Source: UBA1724 sp963621575 (lineage in GTDB: Bacteria; Verrucomicrobiota; Lentisphaeria; Oligosphaerales; Oligosphaeraceae). Taken from it: 27,827 bases of DNA. A program made the position numbers and the translations under genes. Under the pieces are notes generated by a model. It worked only from the letters and a program-made list of their open reading frames with translations. It was not told where the DNA came from and ran no database searches. Below are positions 18,212-24,561 of this stretch, piece after piece; position 1 is the stretch's first letter; each line of letters begins with the position of its first letter. The stretch covers positions 1-27,827 of the forward strand of contig CAVFEH010000023.1 in NCBI GenBank assembly GCA_963621575.1, written 5' to 3'.

Positions 18212-18395
18212 AGGGGACGGCGGGTTCCCGGCACGGGCGCGTACCTGCGTGCGCGGTTGCGCACAAGCTGCTTTCCAGACACCTTGTTCAACCACTCCCC
18301 ATGCGGATTTCCCGGCAGGAATCGATTCTGCATCGCTTGCCGCCACCTGGCTTCCTCTCGTTGCGCCGGGCGTTCCTCCCTTTTGTCTGCCCGTT

Positions 18396-21300
18396 TCATT
18401 GTTCTGGCAGGAGGAATTGGAGGACGGGGTCGTCCTCGTATTGCGGTTCGAAGTGTGTTTTGAGGATTTCGGGATCCTCCTCCTGCCATCCTTCGAAGGT
18501 GCAGCTGGTCAAGTCCAGGGGCCAATTCAGGACGTTCCGCAGGAGGGTGAGTTCGCTTTCTTCCGTAGGCTCGCAATAGGCGTCGTAGTATCCGCATTGG
18601 ATGCGGATGTTGCATCCGCCTGCCAGTTCCTGGACCCATTTGAAGTGGCACTCTTCCAGGGAGAGCGCTGCCCCCTTGCCTGGCAGGTATCCCATGAACA
18701 AGAGCGCGTAGACGGGGTCGGTGCCGGATTCTGTTGTGTTGATCCAGGTGTCACGGGTGAAAGTGCATTTCCGGAAGGCCAGGGGAACGGGGGAGTTTTC
18801 TGTGGATGTGCTGTTGGTGGAGGCGCTTAGTTTCAAGGTGCTTTCGAAGACGCAATCCTCTGCCAAGAAGGGGCCATTGTTGTAGAGGCCGTTTTTGAGC
18901 TCGATGCCATGCAGATTGAGGGGGTGGAAAGAGAGGCCACAAAGCTGAGGAAGGATTGTGACATTGACATCCCAGTAGGGGGAGTGGATTTTTCGAATGG
19001 TTGCGCCCTTGGCAATTTCAAGGGGGATGTCTTTGTATCCGAGGTCTCCCATGTCTCCGTCGATCCAGAGGACTCCTCCCGGGAAGAGATTCCGGACTGC
19101 GACATAGAGGTTGGAGAAGACGTCCTTTCCCACCGTGAAGAGGTGTTCTTCAGGGGCCGCGTCGTCGTTGCTCTTGTAGAGTTTTCGGGTGAAGGTGCGT
19201 CCTTCCACCATGGTGCCGGCATGATTTGTGAGCAGGATGGTTTCTGCGCCGATGGTGATTTTTCCGGGGACCGTCGTGTCCCAGCGGAAGCGGTAGTCCC
19301 CGGTGTCGCCGGAGGTCAGGTAGATGTCGTGGTCGCCCGTTTCTTCCCATTCGTGGCACGCCCTGGCGCTGTTTTTGCCGTTGTAGTCTTCGTCGTCGGG
19401 AGTCAGGTGGAGGTAATGGCATCCGTAGATCTCATTGTGTGGGACGTAGACCTTCGAATTTGTGGAGAAGCTGGCGGTGCCTGCCGGAAGTTCCGCGGGG
19501 TCTGCGGAGATTGTGAGCAGGGAGGGGGGATCCTCCCAGAATCGCAGATGGAGATCCTCCGGCCACTGCGGTGTCAGGGTCTTCGGGTTGCACTGGAGGG
19601 TGCCAGGCACGACTTTCAGGGCCCAGTTGGGGTTGGAGAGGATGCCGGTGACGGAGATGGTGGCCTGCCCGCTGGCGCCGGTCTCTCCCAGGTGGTATTC
19701 GTATGTGAGGGAGGGGAAGAGGTCCTCCCAGACAGGCTCCAGGCCCTTCTCGTCCAAGGCGAAATGGCAGGTGAATTCGGGAATCTCCTCGCCCCAGGTG
19801 TACTCCTTGTCCTCCACAACCAGATAGGCGGTCCGCTTCTCCACGGTGAGAATTCCGGATTTCTGCCGGCCGTTGTAGACGTAATTATGGTCATAGGACG
19901 CGACTTCGGTGCGAGGGGTGCCTGCCATGATGACGTATTGGCCAACAGGCAATGGCGTGGGTGTGTGTGAGGAGAGCTCCCGGAGCGTGTAGATCCGGTT
20001 GAGGGGGACGCCAGGGACCAGCTCGCCCTCCAGGACGGTGTAGGTGAACTCGGGGATGGGATCGCCGTAGACAATGGTCTGGTCATCCGCCTTCACGGTG
20101 AGTTTTGTCTGTTCCATGGAGTAGGGGACATAGACGGTGACGGGTCCCTGGTAATGGTCCATGTCGTCCGGCGTAAAGCGGTATAGGATGTTTTTGGGGA
20201 CGCACGTGAGGGGCGTGTCCAGGTATTGTTCCCAGTAGGGGAAGGGTTCGAGGGTTCCGGGCACGATTTCACCGGTCTCCGGATCTTTCATGGCGTAGTC
20301 GATGGCGATTTCCCGGATGGTCTGGAAGGGCTTCATGGGCGCCGTGGTGGCGTGGTGCAGCACGGGGAGCACGCCCTGGATATGCAGGTATGCGCTGTTG
20401 TTCCGCATCCGGTAGTTCTTGTTGGCGGTGACGGCGTGGAGGGCGTATTTGCCAGAGGATTCGCCGGGTTCCCGCGAGATTTGGATGGGCAGGACCTCGG
20501 CGGGGACGGGGCATTCCGCCTTCGTGCTCCAGGTGAATTCTGGGTCGGGCTCGCCGTGGATTTTGGTGGCGCTCTGCACCAGGACATCCTGGGCAATGGG
20601 CTCCACGGTGAGGCAGCCCTCCTCCAGCAGGAAGCGGTAGTTGGGGGCCTCGCCCTCCTCTGCCAGGAGGATGGGATATTCGCCTGCCGGGGAGGTGGCG
20701 TTGGCGTTGCAGCCCAGAACGGGCCGCCGGGTCACCACGCTCTCGTCTTCTCCCGGCGCGAAGTTCTGCAGGAGATAGGGGATTTCCGGGTTGGCCGCGC
20801 CGTAGGGTCTCTGGAGGACATACGGTACGATCTTCAGGTGGCGTTCCTGTACGGTGACGGGGAGGGTTCCCGAGATTTGCGGCAGGGAGGCGTCTTCCGG
20901 GGTGAAGATCCAGGTCAGTTCGTAGAGCCCGCAGGGGAGGGTCTCGCCCTCTCGTTCCCATGTGAAAGTGCCTGGCACGCTTGCGCCATTCTCACGCAAG
21001 AGGATTTTGCCCTCCAGCTGGAGGCGCCCCGACAGGGGGTCGCCGTAGACCAACTCCGAGACAAGGGAGATGCCATTCTCGCCCGGCGCCAGCGTGCCGT
21101 CGCCGTCGCCGCCCTGGGGGGAGACGCCTTTGAACACGGTGAGGAGGCCTTCCCGGAAGTGGATCTGGTAGTCGCTGGAGTAGGCCTCCGGCATCACATG
21201 GAGACTTCCTTGGCGGATGGTGTGATACGAGACCTCCCCATTTTCACCGGAGGTTCCCCGAAGGGCGGCATAGGCCTTCAGGTCTCCCGATAGAAAATGC

Positions 21301-22868
21301 CCCTCCAGCAGACTCCCTGCGGTGAGGGACCAGGTGAGTTCGGGGAAGGACTCCTCCGCGGAACGCCACATCTGGGAGTCTGCGGTCACTTCCAGGGGGC
21401 GGGGAAGCACCTGCAGGGGCAGGACGATGGTTCCCGGGGCAAAGTGGCCATCCGTCGGGGTGTACTCCAGGAGCAGACGGGTTTCGCCGGCGTGGAGTCC
21501 CGTGAGCTCGTCGTCGGAGACGCCCAGGAGTCCGGGATCTTCGGCGGCGATGGTCCAGCTGGCGAGTTCCTGGTCGCTGGAGAGGCTCCAGGGCTGGGTG
21601 CGTCCAAAGTAGAGGGGTGCCTGCAGGGAAAGCTCGACCACGGCGTTGGCGGGGAAGTCGGCGGCGTAGCATCCCAGGGAGGGCTCTCTGCCGTCGGGGA
21701 CCAGGGGTGCGCCGGTGGCGTCCTGTGCGGGGGCGTCCTCAGGCGGGAGGATTCCGCGTCCTATGAGGCAGGAGCCCCGTCCCAGCCGGAAGTCGGCGTC
21801 TTCGGTGGAACGGAAGCAGGGGAAGAGGTGCGAGGGGCGGTTGTCGTTGGCATTCACGCCATTTTCGCCGGCGTTGTCAGTCTCCAGGAGCATTCCGCCT
21901 TGGGCGAAGGTCCCCGGGAATCCGCCGGCCTCGGTGGCGGTGTGTAGGACCTGGTTTCCCGCGTCGGCCAGGATGCTCTGGGAGTGTCCCTGGCTTCCCC
22001 AGACTACGGAGGAGTAGACTGCGGTGCCGCCCTTGAGGAAGAGCGCGCTTCCGGCGTCACGGGAGGCGCTTCCTGCGAAGGTGCAGAAGGCGATGGCGCC
22101 AGATGCGCCCTTTGCCGCGGAGAGCGCGCCACCCGCGCGGGTCTCCAGGGGAGAGCCGTTGTCCAGGAAGAGGGAGGAGGAGATTCGTGCGTCACCCTGG
22201 GAGAGATGGATTCCGCCGCCCTGGTCCGTGGCGGTGTTCACGGCGAAGAGGCACTGCTCCACCCGCACCGGCCCCCGCGTGAAGACGCCCCCGCCCCGCA
22301 CGGCGTGGTTCCCCGTGAACTCACACTGACGCACCACATACCGGCCGTTCAGGAAGGCGCCGCCGCCCTCTCCCGGATGCGAAGTGGAGTCCTCTGCGCC
22401 GAAGGCGTTGCCGCCCAGCACCGTCAGGCCGTCCAGCTCCGTGGACTGCACCGCCTCCGAGGCGCCATCCAACAGCGTTCCAGCGCAGCCGGCGGGCATT
22501 CGCAGAATGGTCTCCCCCGCGAATTCCCACGACTCCACCACGCCATTGCCGTCACGGTCCACACGCTTGCGGGCCCCGGCGCTCGATTCATCCCCGAAGA
22601 AGCCGCCCCGCACCGATACCCCGGGACGCAATACATAACCGGATTCCGGCGCGATCTCGCCCTCTGATGCCGACGGCTCGTAACGTCCCGCCGCAATCCA
22701 GATCTCGTCCCCCGCGCGGGAGACCTCCAGCGCGCGCTCCAGGGTCCCGAAGGCAGTCGCCCAGGAACGCCCCCCGCCTCCATCATTCCCCGTGGTCGAT
22801 ACGTGCCAGACCGCCCCGAACAGCGAATACCCCGCCAGCACGAGAAGAACGAAAAGACGTCGAAACAT
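18396..22868 (-). CDS. Large secreted beta-helix / MBG-repeat surface protein
   Basis: The product is 1490 residues. A signal peptide (MFRRLFVLLVLAGYSLFGA, cleavage near residue 19) is followed by STTGNDGGGGRSWATAF and GDEIWIAAGRYEP, the opening typical of right-handed parallel beta-helix proteins. Short repeats such as GGGAFLNGRYVVRQCEFTGN and GGGVFTRGPVRVEQCLF, similar to Pmp-like coils, run to about residue 350. The middle third holds about five MBG-type modules, marked by YGDPIPEFTYTV, HGEPDPEFTWS, YGAANPEIPYLL and WGEEIPEFTCHF. The last ~300 residues look like a second beta-helix (CVFES, KCTFTRDTW, ECHFKW, SCTFEGW). No autotransporter barrel, sortase motif or PEP-CTERM tail is visible. 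The start at 22868 has an AGGAGG Shine-Dalgarno about ten bases upstream. The likely role is surface adhesion or glycan binding; the exact function is unknown. Confidence 0.85.
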   Translation of the reverse strand: MFRRLFVLLVLAGYSLFGAVWHVSTTGNDGGGGRSWATAFGTLERALEVSRAGDEIWIAAGRYEPSASEGEIAPESGYVLRPGVSVRGGFFGDESSAGARKRVDRDGNGVVESWEFAGETILRMPAGCAGTLLDGASEAVQSTELDGLTVLGGNAFGAEDSTSHPGEGGGAFLNGRYVVRQCEFTGNHAVRGGGVFTRGPVRVEQCLFAVNTATDQGGGIHLSQGDARISSSLFLDNGSPLETRAGGALSAAKGASGAIAFCTFAGSASRDAGSALFLKGGTAVYSSVVWGSQGHSQSILADAGNQVLHTATEAGGFPGTFAQGGMLLETDNAGENGVNANDNRPSHLFPCFRSTEDADFRLGRGSCLIGRGILPPEDAPAQDATGAPLVPDGREPSLGCYAADFPANAVVELSLQAPLYFGRTQPWSLSSDQELASWTIAAEDPGLLGVSDDELTGLHAGETRLLLEYTPTDGHFAPGTIVLPLQVLPRPLEVTADSQMWRSAEESFPELTWSLTAGSLLEGHFLSGDLKAYAALRGTSGENGEVSYHTIRQGSLHVMPEAYSSDYQIHFREGLLTVFKGVSPQGGDGDGTLAPGENGISLVSELVYGDPLSGRLQLEGKILLRENGASVPGTFTWEREGETLPCGLYELTWIFTPEDASLPQISGTLPVTVQERHLKIVPYVLQRPYGAANPEIPYLLQNFAPGEDESVVTRRPVLGCNANATSPAGEYPILLAEEGEAPNYRFLLEEGCLTVEPIAQDVLVQSATKIHGEPDPEFTWSTKAECPVPAEVLPIQISREPGESSGKYALHAVTANKNYRMRNNSAYLHIQGVLPVLHHATTAPMKPFQTIREIAIDYAMKDPETGEIVPGTLEPFPYWEQYLDTPLTCVPKNILYRFTPDDMDHYQGPVTVYVPYSMEQTKLTVKADDQTIVYGDPIPEFTYTVLEGELVPGVPLNRIYTLRELSSHTPTPLPVGQYVIMAGTPRTEVASYDHNYVYNGRQKSGILTVEKRTAYLVVEDKEYTWGEEIPEFTCHFALDEKGLEPVWEDLFPSLTYEYHLGETGASGQATISVTGILSNPNWALKVVPGTLQCNPKTLTPQWPEDLHLRFWEDPPSLLTISADPAELPAGTASFSTNSKVYVPHNEIYGCHYLHLTPDDEDYNGKNSARACHEWEETGDHDIYLTSGDTGDYRFRWDTTVPGKITIGAETILLTNHAGTMVEGRTFTRKLYKSNDDAAPEEHLFTVGKDVFSNLYVAVRNLFPGGVLWIDGDMGDLGYKDIPLEIAKGATIRKIHSPYWDVNVTILPQLCGLSFHPLNLHGIELKNGLYNNGPFLAEDCVFESTLKLSASTNSTSTENSPVPLAFRKCTFTRDTWINTTESGTDPVYALLFMGYLPGKGAALSLEECHFKWVQELAGGCNIRIQCGYYDAYCEPTEESELTLLRNVLNWPLDLTSCTFEGWQEEDPEILKTHFEPQYEDDPVLQFLLPEQ

Positions 22869-22952
22869 GATTTCCAACCCTCCTATCCGCTTGAGGACTC
22901 CAAGAACAACTGCCACTAAGAAAATGGCCGCCCCAATCCAGGCGACGTCACT

Positions 22953-22981
22953 ATCATAGCGGGAGGATTCCCCGAAAACAA
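22953..22981 (-). promoter_or_regulatory. Sigma-70-like promoter of the beta-helix protein gene
   Basis: On the minus strand TTGTTT (22981-22976) and TATGAT (22958-22953) are separated by exactly 17 bp. Transcription would start near 22946, giving a leader of about 78 nt before ATG 22868. Confidence 0.6.
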
Positions 22982-23001
22982 GATATAACCACAAGAAGCA
23001 T

Positions 23002-23029
23002 AAAGAGTTATGGTGCATCATAACTCTTT
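23002..23029. promoter_or_regulatory. Perfect 11-bp inverted repeat (likely operator) in the divergent promoter region
   Basis: AAAGAGTTATG (23002-23012) and CATAACTCTTT (23019-23029) are exact reverse complements separated by six bases. The site lies 21 bp upstream of the -35 of the beta-helix gene and about 54 bp upstream of the -35 of the sensor gene. No T run follows directly on either strand, so an operator is more likely than a terminator. Its sequence is unlike the TGA..TCA boxes, so a different regulator is expected. Confidence 0.55.
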
Positions 23030-23082
23030 GTGGGTGGATGGGCAGGGGGGGCCTTTTTTTTGTGTTTTTTCCCTCTCCCCCT

Positions 23083-23110
23083 TTGAAAACCGCAGGGGGA
23101 CGTGTATATT
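23083..23110 (+). promoter_or_regulatory. Sigma-70-like promoter of the ArsR-family gene
   Basis: TTGAAA (23083-23088) and TATATT (23105-23110) are spaced by 16 bp. Transcription should begin near 23117, at the left edge of operator box 0 (23118-23131), leaving a leader of about 33 nt before ATG 23150. Confidence 0.65.
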
Positions 23111-23117
23111 CAACAAG

Positions 23118-23131
23118 TGAACGAGTTCTCA
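23118..23131. promoter_or_regulatory. SmtB/ArsR-type operator, box 0 (autoregulation)
   Basis: TGAACGAGTTCTCA overlaps the predicted start of the sensor gene transcript. It shares TGAAC-N5-CTCA, and the following AACT...TAAAA, with box 2 at 23757, so it belongs to the same set as the boxes upstream of feoA. Position over the start point implies repression of its own gene by the apo-regulator, the usual ArsR-family mode. Confidence 0.6.
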
Positions 23132-23149
23132 ACTGTAAAACGATTGGCC

Positions 23150-23515
23150 ATGAAGGACAGCGAGTGCGGGTGCACCCAGTTGCACGAAGAGGTTGTGGAT
23201 GACGTCCGGAGCCGGATGTCGCCCAAGGAGGAGTACATCCAGATGGCGGTGCTCTTCAAGCTCTGCGGCGACGGCACCCGGGCGCAGCTCCTCCACGCGC
23301 TCTTCCTCCGGGGCAACGAAGGGCTTTGCGTTTGCGACCTGGCAGAACTGCTTGGCGTCACGAAGTCCGCGGTTTCCCACCAGTTGAAGATCCTGCGCCT
23401 CGCAAATCTCGTGAAGGGAAGAAGAGAAGGCCAGAACGTCTACTACACTCTGGCGGACGGCCACGTGAAGGCCATTATCCACACGGGATTCCAGCACATC
23501 CACGACGAGGACTAG
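23150..23515 (+). CDS. ArsR/SmtB-family metal-sensing transcriptional repressor
   Basis: This 121-residue winged-helix protein resembles CadC/SmtB. The recognition helix is VTKSAVSHQLKIL and the wing GRREGQNVYYTL. Two metal sites can be read. The alpha3N site has C60-V-C62 (GLCVCDLAELL) plus N-terminal C6/C8 (ECGC), as in CadC. The alpha5 site has D103-x-H105-x10-H116-x2-D119, the SmtB zinc spacing with Asp in place of the last Glu. Such proteins repress in the apo form and leave DNA on binding a metal. I chose ATG 23150 because the longer in-frame GTG starts lie upstream of, or at, the predicted transcription start. Identical-type operator boxes lie at its own promoter and four times downstream, up to feoA, so it is the likely regulator of that whole region. 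The metal cannot be assigned from sequence; iron, zinc, cadmium or cobalt are possible. Confidence 0.9.
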   Translation: MKDSECGCTQLHEEVVDDVRSRMSPKEEYIQMAVLFKLCGDGTRAQLLHALFLRGNEGLCVCDLAELLGVTKSAVSHQLKILRLANLVKGRREGQNVYYTLADGHVKAIIHTGFQHIHDED

Positions 23516-23538
23516 CTCCTCCAGAAAAAAACTTTCTT

Positions 23539-23576
23539 GGCGGTTTTGCAAAAGAAACCGCCGGTTTTTCTTTCCC
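23539..23576 (+). terminator. Intrinsic terminator of the ArsR-family gene
   Basis: GGCGGTTT (23539-23546) pairs perfectly with AAACCGCC (23555-23562) across an eight-base loop, and T-rich sequence (TTTTTCTTT, 23565-23573) follows. It lies 23 bp after the stop codon. Confidence 0.88.
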
Positions 23577-23583
23577 TGATAGG

Positions 23584-23597
23584 TGAACAGTCGTTCA
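23584..23597. promoter_or_regulatory. SmtB/ArsR-type operator, box 1
   Basis: TGAACAGTCGTTCA is a palindrome with arms TGAAC/GTTCA. It differs from the textbook cyanobacterial SmtB site core TGAACAGTTATTCA by two bases. It begins just after the T run of the sensor gene's terminator and heads hairpin unit 1. I could not find a convincing -35/-10 pair next to it. Confidence 0.6.
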
Positions 23598-23747
23598 TTT
23601 CTTTGATTTGTTGGGCGGGCCGCCCACGGGGCTCCGACGGTTTGTTGTGTGTTGTTTTCCGTTGAAGACCACAGGGTGGCCCTCTACGGGAAGTGCGCGG
23701 CTGTCCCAGGGCGGAAGGACCTGGTCCTCCCGCCGGATTTTCTTTTT
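23598..23747 (+). ncRNA. Candidate small RNA, tandem unit 1 (hairpin with conserved G/U loop)
   Basis: The unit runs from box 1 to an intrinsic terminator. Stem CGACGG (23635-23640) pairs with CCGTTG (23659-23664, one G-U) and displays the 18-nt loop TTTGTTGTGTGTTGTTTT (23641-23658). An outer 9-bp helix can form between GGGCCGCCC (23617-23625) and GGGTGGCCC (23674-23682, one G-U). No coding potential is evident. The 5' end is unknown; a start at box 1, as for the sensor gene, would give about 160 nt. Confidence 0.6.
23710..23747 (+). terminator. Intrinsic terminator of unit 1
   Basis: GGCGG-A-AGGAC (23710-23720) pairs with GTCCT-C-CCGCC (23724-23734) across loop CTG, followed by TTTTCTTTTT (23738-23747). 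Confidence 0.8.
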
Positions 23748-23756
23748 CCAGAGAGA

Positions 23757-23770
23757 TGAACAGTCGCTCA
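23757..23770. promoter_or_regulatory. SmtB/ArsR-type operator, box 2
   Basis: TGAACAGTCGCTCA differs from box 1 at one base and is followed by AACTTCTAAAAGAAGG, a context shared with box 3. It lies directly after the unit 1 terminator. Confidence 0.6.
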
Positions 23771-23905
23771 ACTTCTAAAAGAAGGAGGGCCTCTTTCGCC
23801 GGTTTGTTGTGTGTTGTTTTCCGGCGTGGCGAGGAGAACCTTCCGGAGGGAGGAGGGCGGCAGTCGGGCTGGCGAGGAGTGTGTGCCTCGTCTGCTTTTT
23901 CCTTC
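23771..23905 (+). ncRNA. Candidate small RNA, tandem unit 2 (hairpin with conserved G/U loop)
   Basis: Stem CGCCGG (23797-23802) pairs with CCGGCG (23821-23826) around the same 18-nt loop (23803-23820). After a 3x4 internal loop, CCTC (23790-23793) pairs with GAGG (23831-23834). The stem sequence differs from units 1 and 3 but keeps pairing. A terminator hairpin closes the unit. The 5' end was not identified. Confidence 0.6.
23871..23905 (+). terminator. Intrinsic terminator of unit 2
   Basis: GGCGAGG (23871-23877) pairs with CCTCGTC (23886-23892, one G-T) across an eight-base loop, followed by a T-rich tract beginning TTTTT at 23896-23900. Confidence 0.7.
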
Positions 23906-23914
23906 CCCAAGAGG

Positions 23915-23928
23915 TGAGTATTCGCTCA
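23915..23928. promoter_or_regulatory. SmtB/ArsR-type operator, box 3
   Basis: TGAGTATTCGCTCA has arms TGAG/CTCA. It is identical to box 4 and shares CGCTCAAC with box 2, followed by TCTTAAAAGAAGG. Box spacing from 2 to 3 and from 3 to 4 is exactly 158 bp. Confidence 0.6.
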
Positions 23929-24062
23929 ACTCTTAAAAGAAGGAACCGCCTCTCCCTCCTGCATTGGTTTGTTGTGTGTTGTTTTCCGGTGCAGGCGGGA
24001 GGGGCGTCCTCTCCCTTTTCATTTTTAGGCGGACCCTTTGGTTCCGCCGGTGTTCTTTTTTT
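23929..24062 (+). ncRNA. Candidate small RNA, tandem unit 3 (21-bp hairpin with conserved G/U loop)
   Basis: This is the most stable of the three. Arms 23947-23967 and 23986-24006 pair at 20 of 21 positions (three G-U, one U-C mismatch) around the identical 18-nt loop (23968-23985). Starting from CCTGCATTGG next to the loop, the facing strand is CCGGTGCAGG, so pairing is kept by G-U and by changes relative to the other units. A terminator hairpin closes the unit. Confidence 0.65.
24028..24062 (+). terminator. Intrinsic terminator of unit 3
   Basis: GGCGGA-C-CC (24028-24036) pairs with GG-T-TCCGCC (24040-24048) across loop TTT with one mismatch, followed by TGTTC and seven T (24056-24062). 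Confidence 0.82.
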
Positions 24063-24072
24063 GTCCATAGAG

Positions 24073-24086
24073 TGAGTATTCGCTCA
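24073..24086. promoter_or_regulatory. SmtB/ArsR-type operator, box 4, upstream of feoAB
   Basis: TGAGTATTCGCTCA, identical to box 3, lies 133 bp before the feoA start. It makes feoA the downstream gene of the fourth unit in the series. The leader 24087-24219 has no gene; it can form small hairpins (ATTCCC/GGGAAT at 24141-24155 and GAGAGG/CCTCTC at 24166-24189). Confidence 0.6.
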
Positions 24087-24219
24087 ACAATTTGATTTTC
24101 TTTTCGGTGTTTTCGTCGTTTCCCCTGGGGTGCGTTTGGCATTCCCTTGGGGAATTTCAGGAGTCGAGAGGTAGGAGTTTTTCCCTCTCTTAGTTTTCAA
24201 GCAAGAAGGAGCAGAAGCC

Positions 24220-24561
24220 ATGTCTCATGGAAAATGCAATTGCGGCTGTGGCGGGGACGGTCCCTCCACGCCGAAGTCCTATCAGGTGGAGTCCGCGTTG
24301 AAGGAAGGCGCGGTGGTGCCCCTGACGCAGCTGCCGTTGGGTGGTTGCGGCGATGTTTCGGAGCTGGATCTTCCGTTGCGTGCGCGCCAGAAGCTTTCGG
24401 ACGTCGGGCTGATTCCTGGCGCCCGTGTGGTGTTGGAGGCCTTTTCCCCGTTGCATTCCCTGTGCCGTGTTCGTATCATGGGCGCCAGCCTTGCCATCAG
24501 CAGCAGGGACGCCTCCCGTATGTTTGTCCGTGTCGTGAAGATCTCTGGAGGTGTGGCATGA
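24220..24561 (+). CDS. feoA: Ferrous iron transport protein FeoA with Cys-rich N-terminal extension
   Basis: The protein is 113 residues; residues ~32-110 form the FeoA SH3-like domain (PLTQLPLGGCGDV, LSDVGLIPGARV, MGASLAISSRDASRMFV). FeoA is a small cytoplasmic partner of the FeoB transporter. The first ~30 residues are an extension with KCNCGCGGDG, giving three closely spaced cysteines that could bind metal; most FeoA proteins are only 75-85 residues. AAGGAG (24206-24211) lies eight bases before ATG 24220. The stop overlaps feoB's ATG (ATGA), so the two are translationally coupled. An ArsR-type operator box lies in the upstream region. Confidence 0.93.
   Translation: MSHGKCNCGCGGDGPSTPKSYQVESALKEGAVVPLTQLPLGGCGDVSELDLPLRARQKLSDVGLIPGARVVLEAFSPLHSLCRVRIMGASLAISSRDASRMFVRVVKISGGVA

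Noticed and set aside
18145..18395. In-frame upstream extension of rhamnosidase copy B
   Set aside because: The paralogue begins at the equivalent ATG, and the extension has a basic composition without any domain.
23102..23149. Earlier GTG starts for the ArsR-family protein
   Set aside because: They overlap or precede the predicted transcription start and the operator box; the ATG at 23150 gives the normal family length.
23584..24086. Regular repeats resembling a CRISPR array
   Set aside because: Periods of about 160 bp, only three or four copies, partial repeats with structured intervening sequence and no cas genes nearby.
23512..24142. Short minus-strand open frames containing repeated KTTHNKP or GKQHTTN peptides
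   Set aside because: The repeated peptides are just the complement of the conserved loop read in different frames in different units, flanking residues are not conserved, and RNA structure with terminators on the plus strand explains the conservation better.
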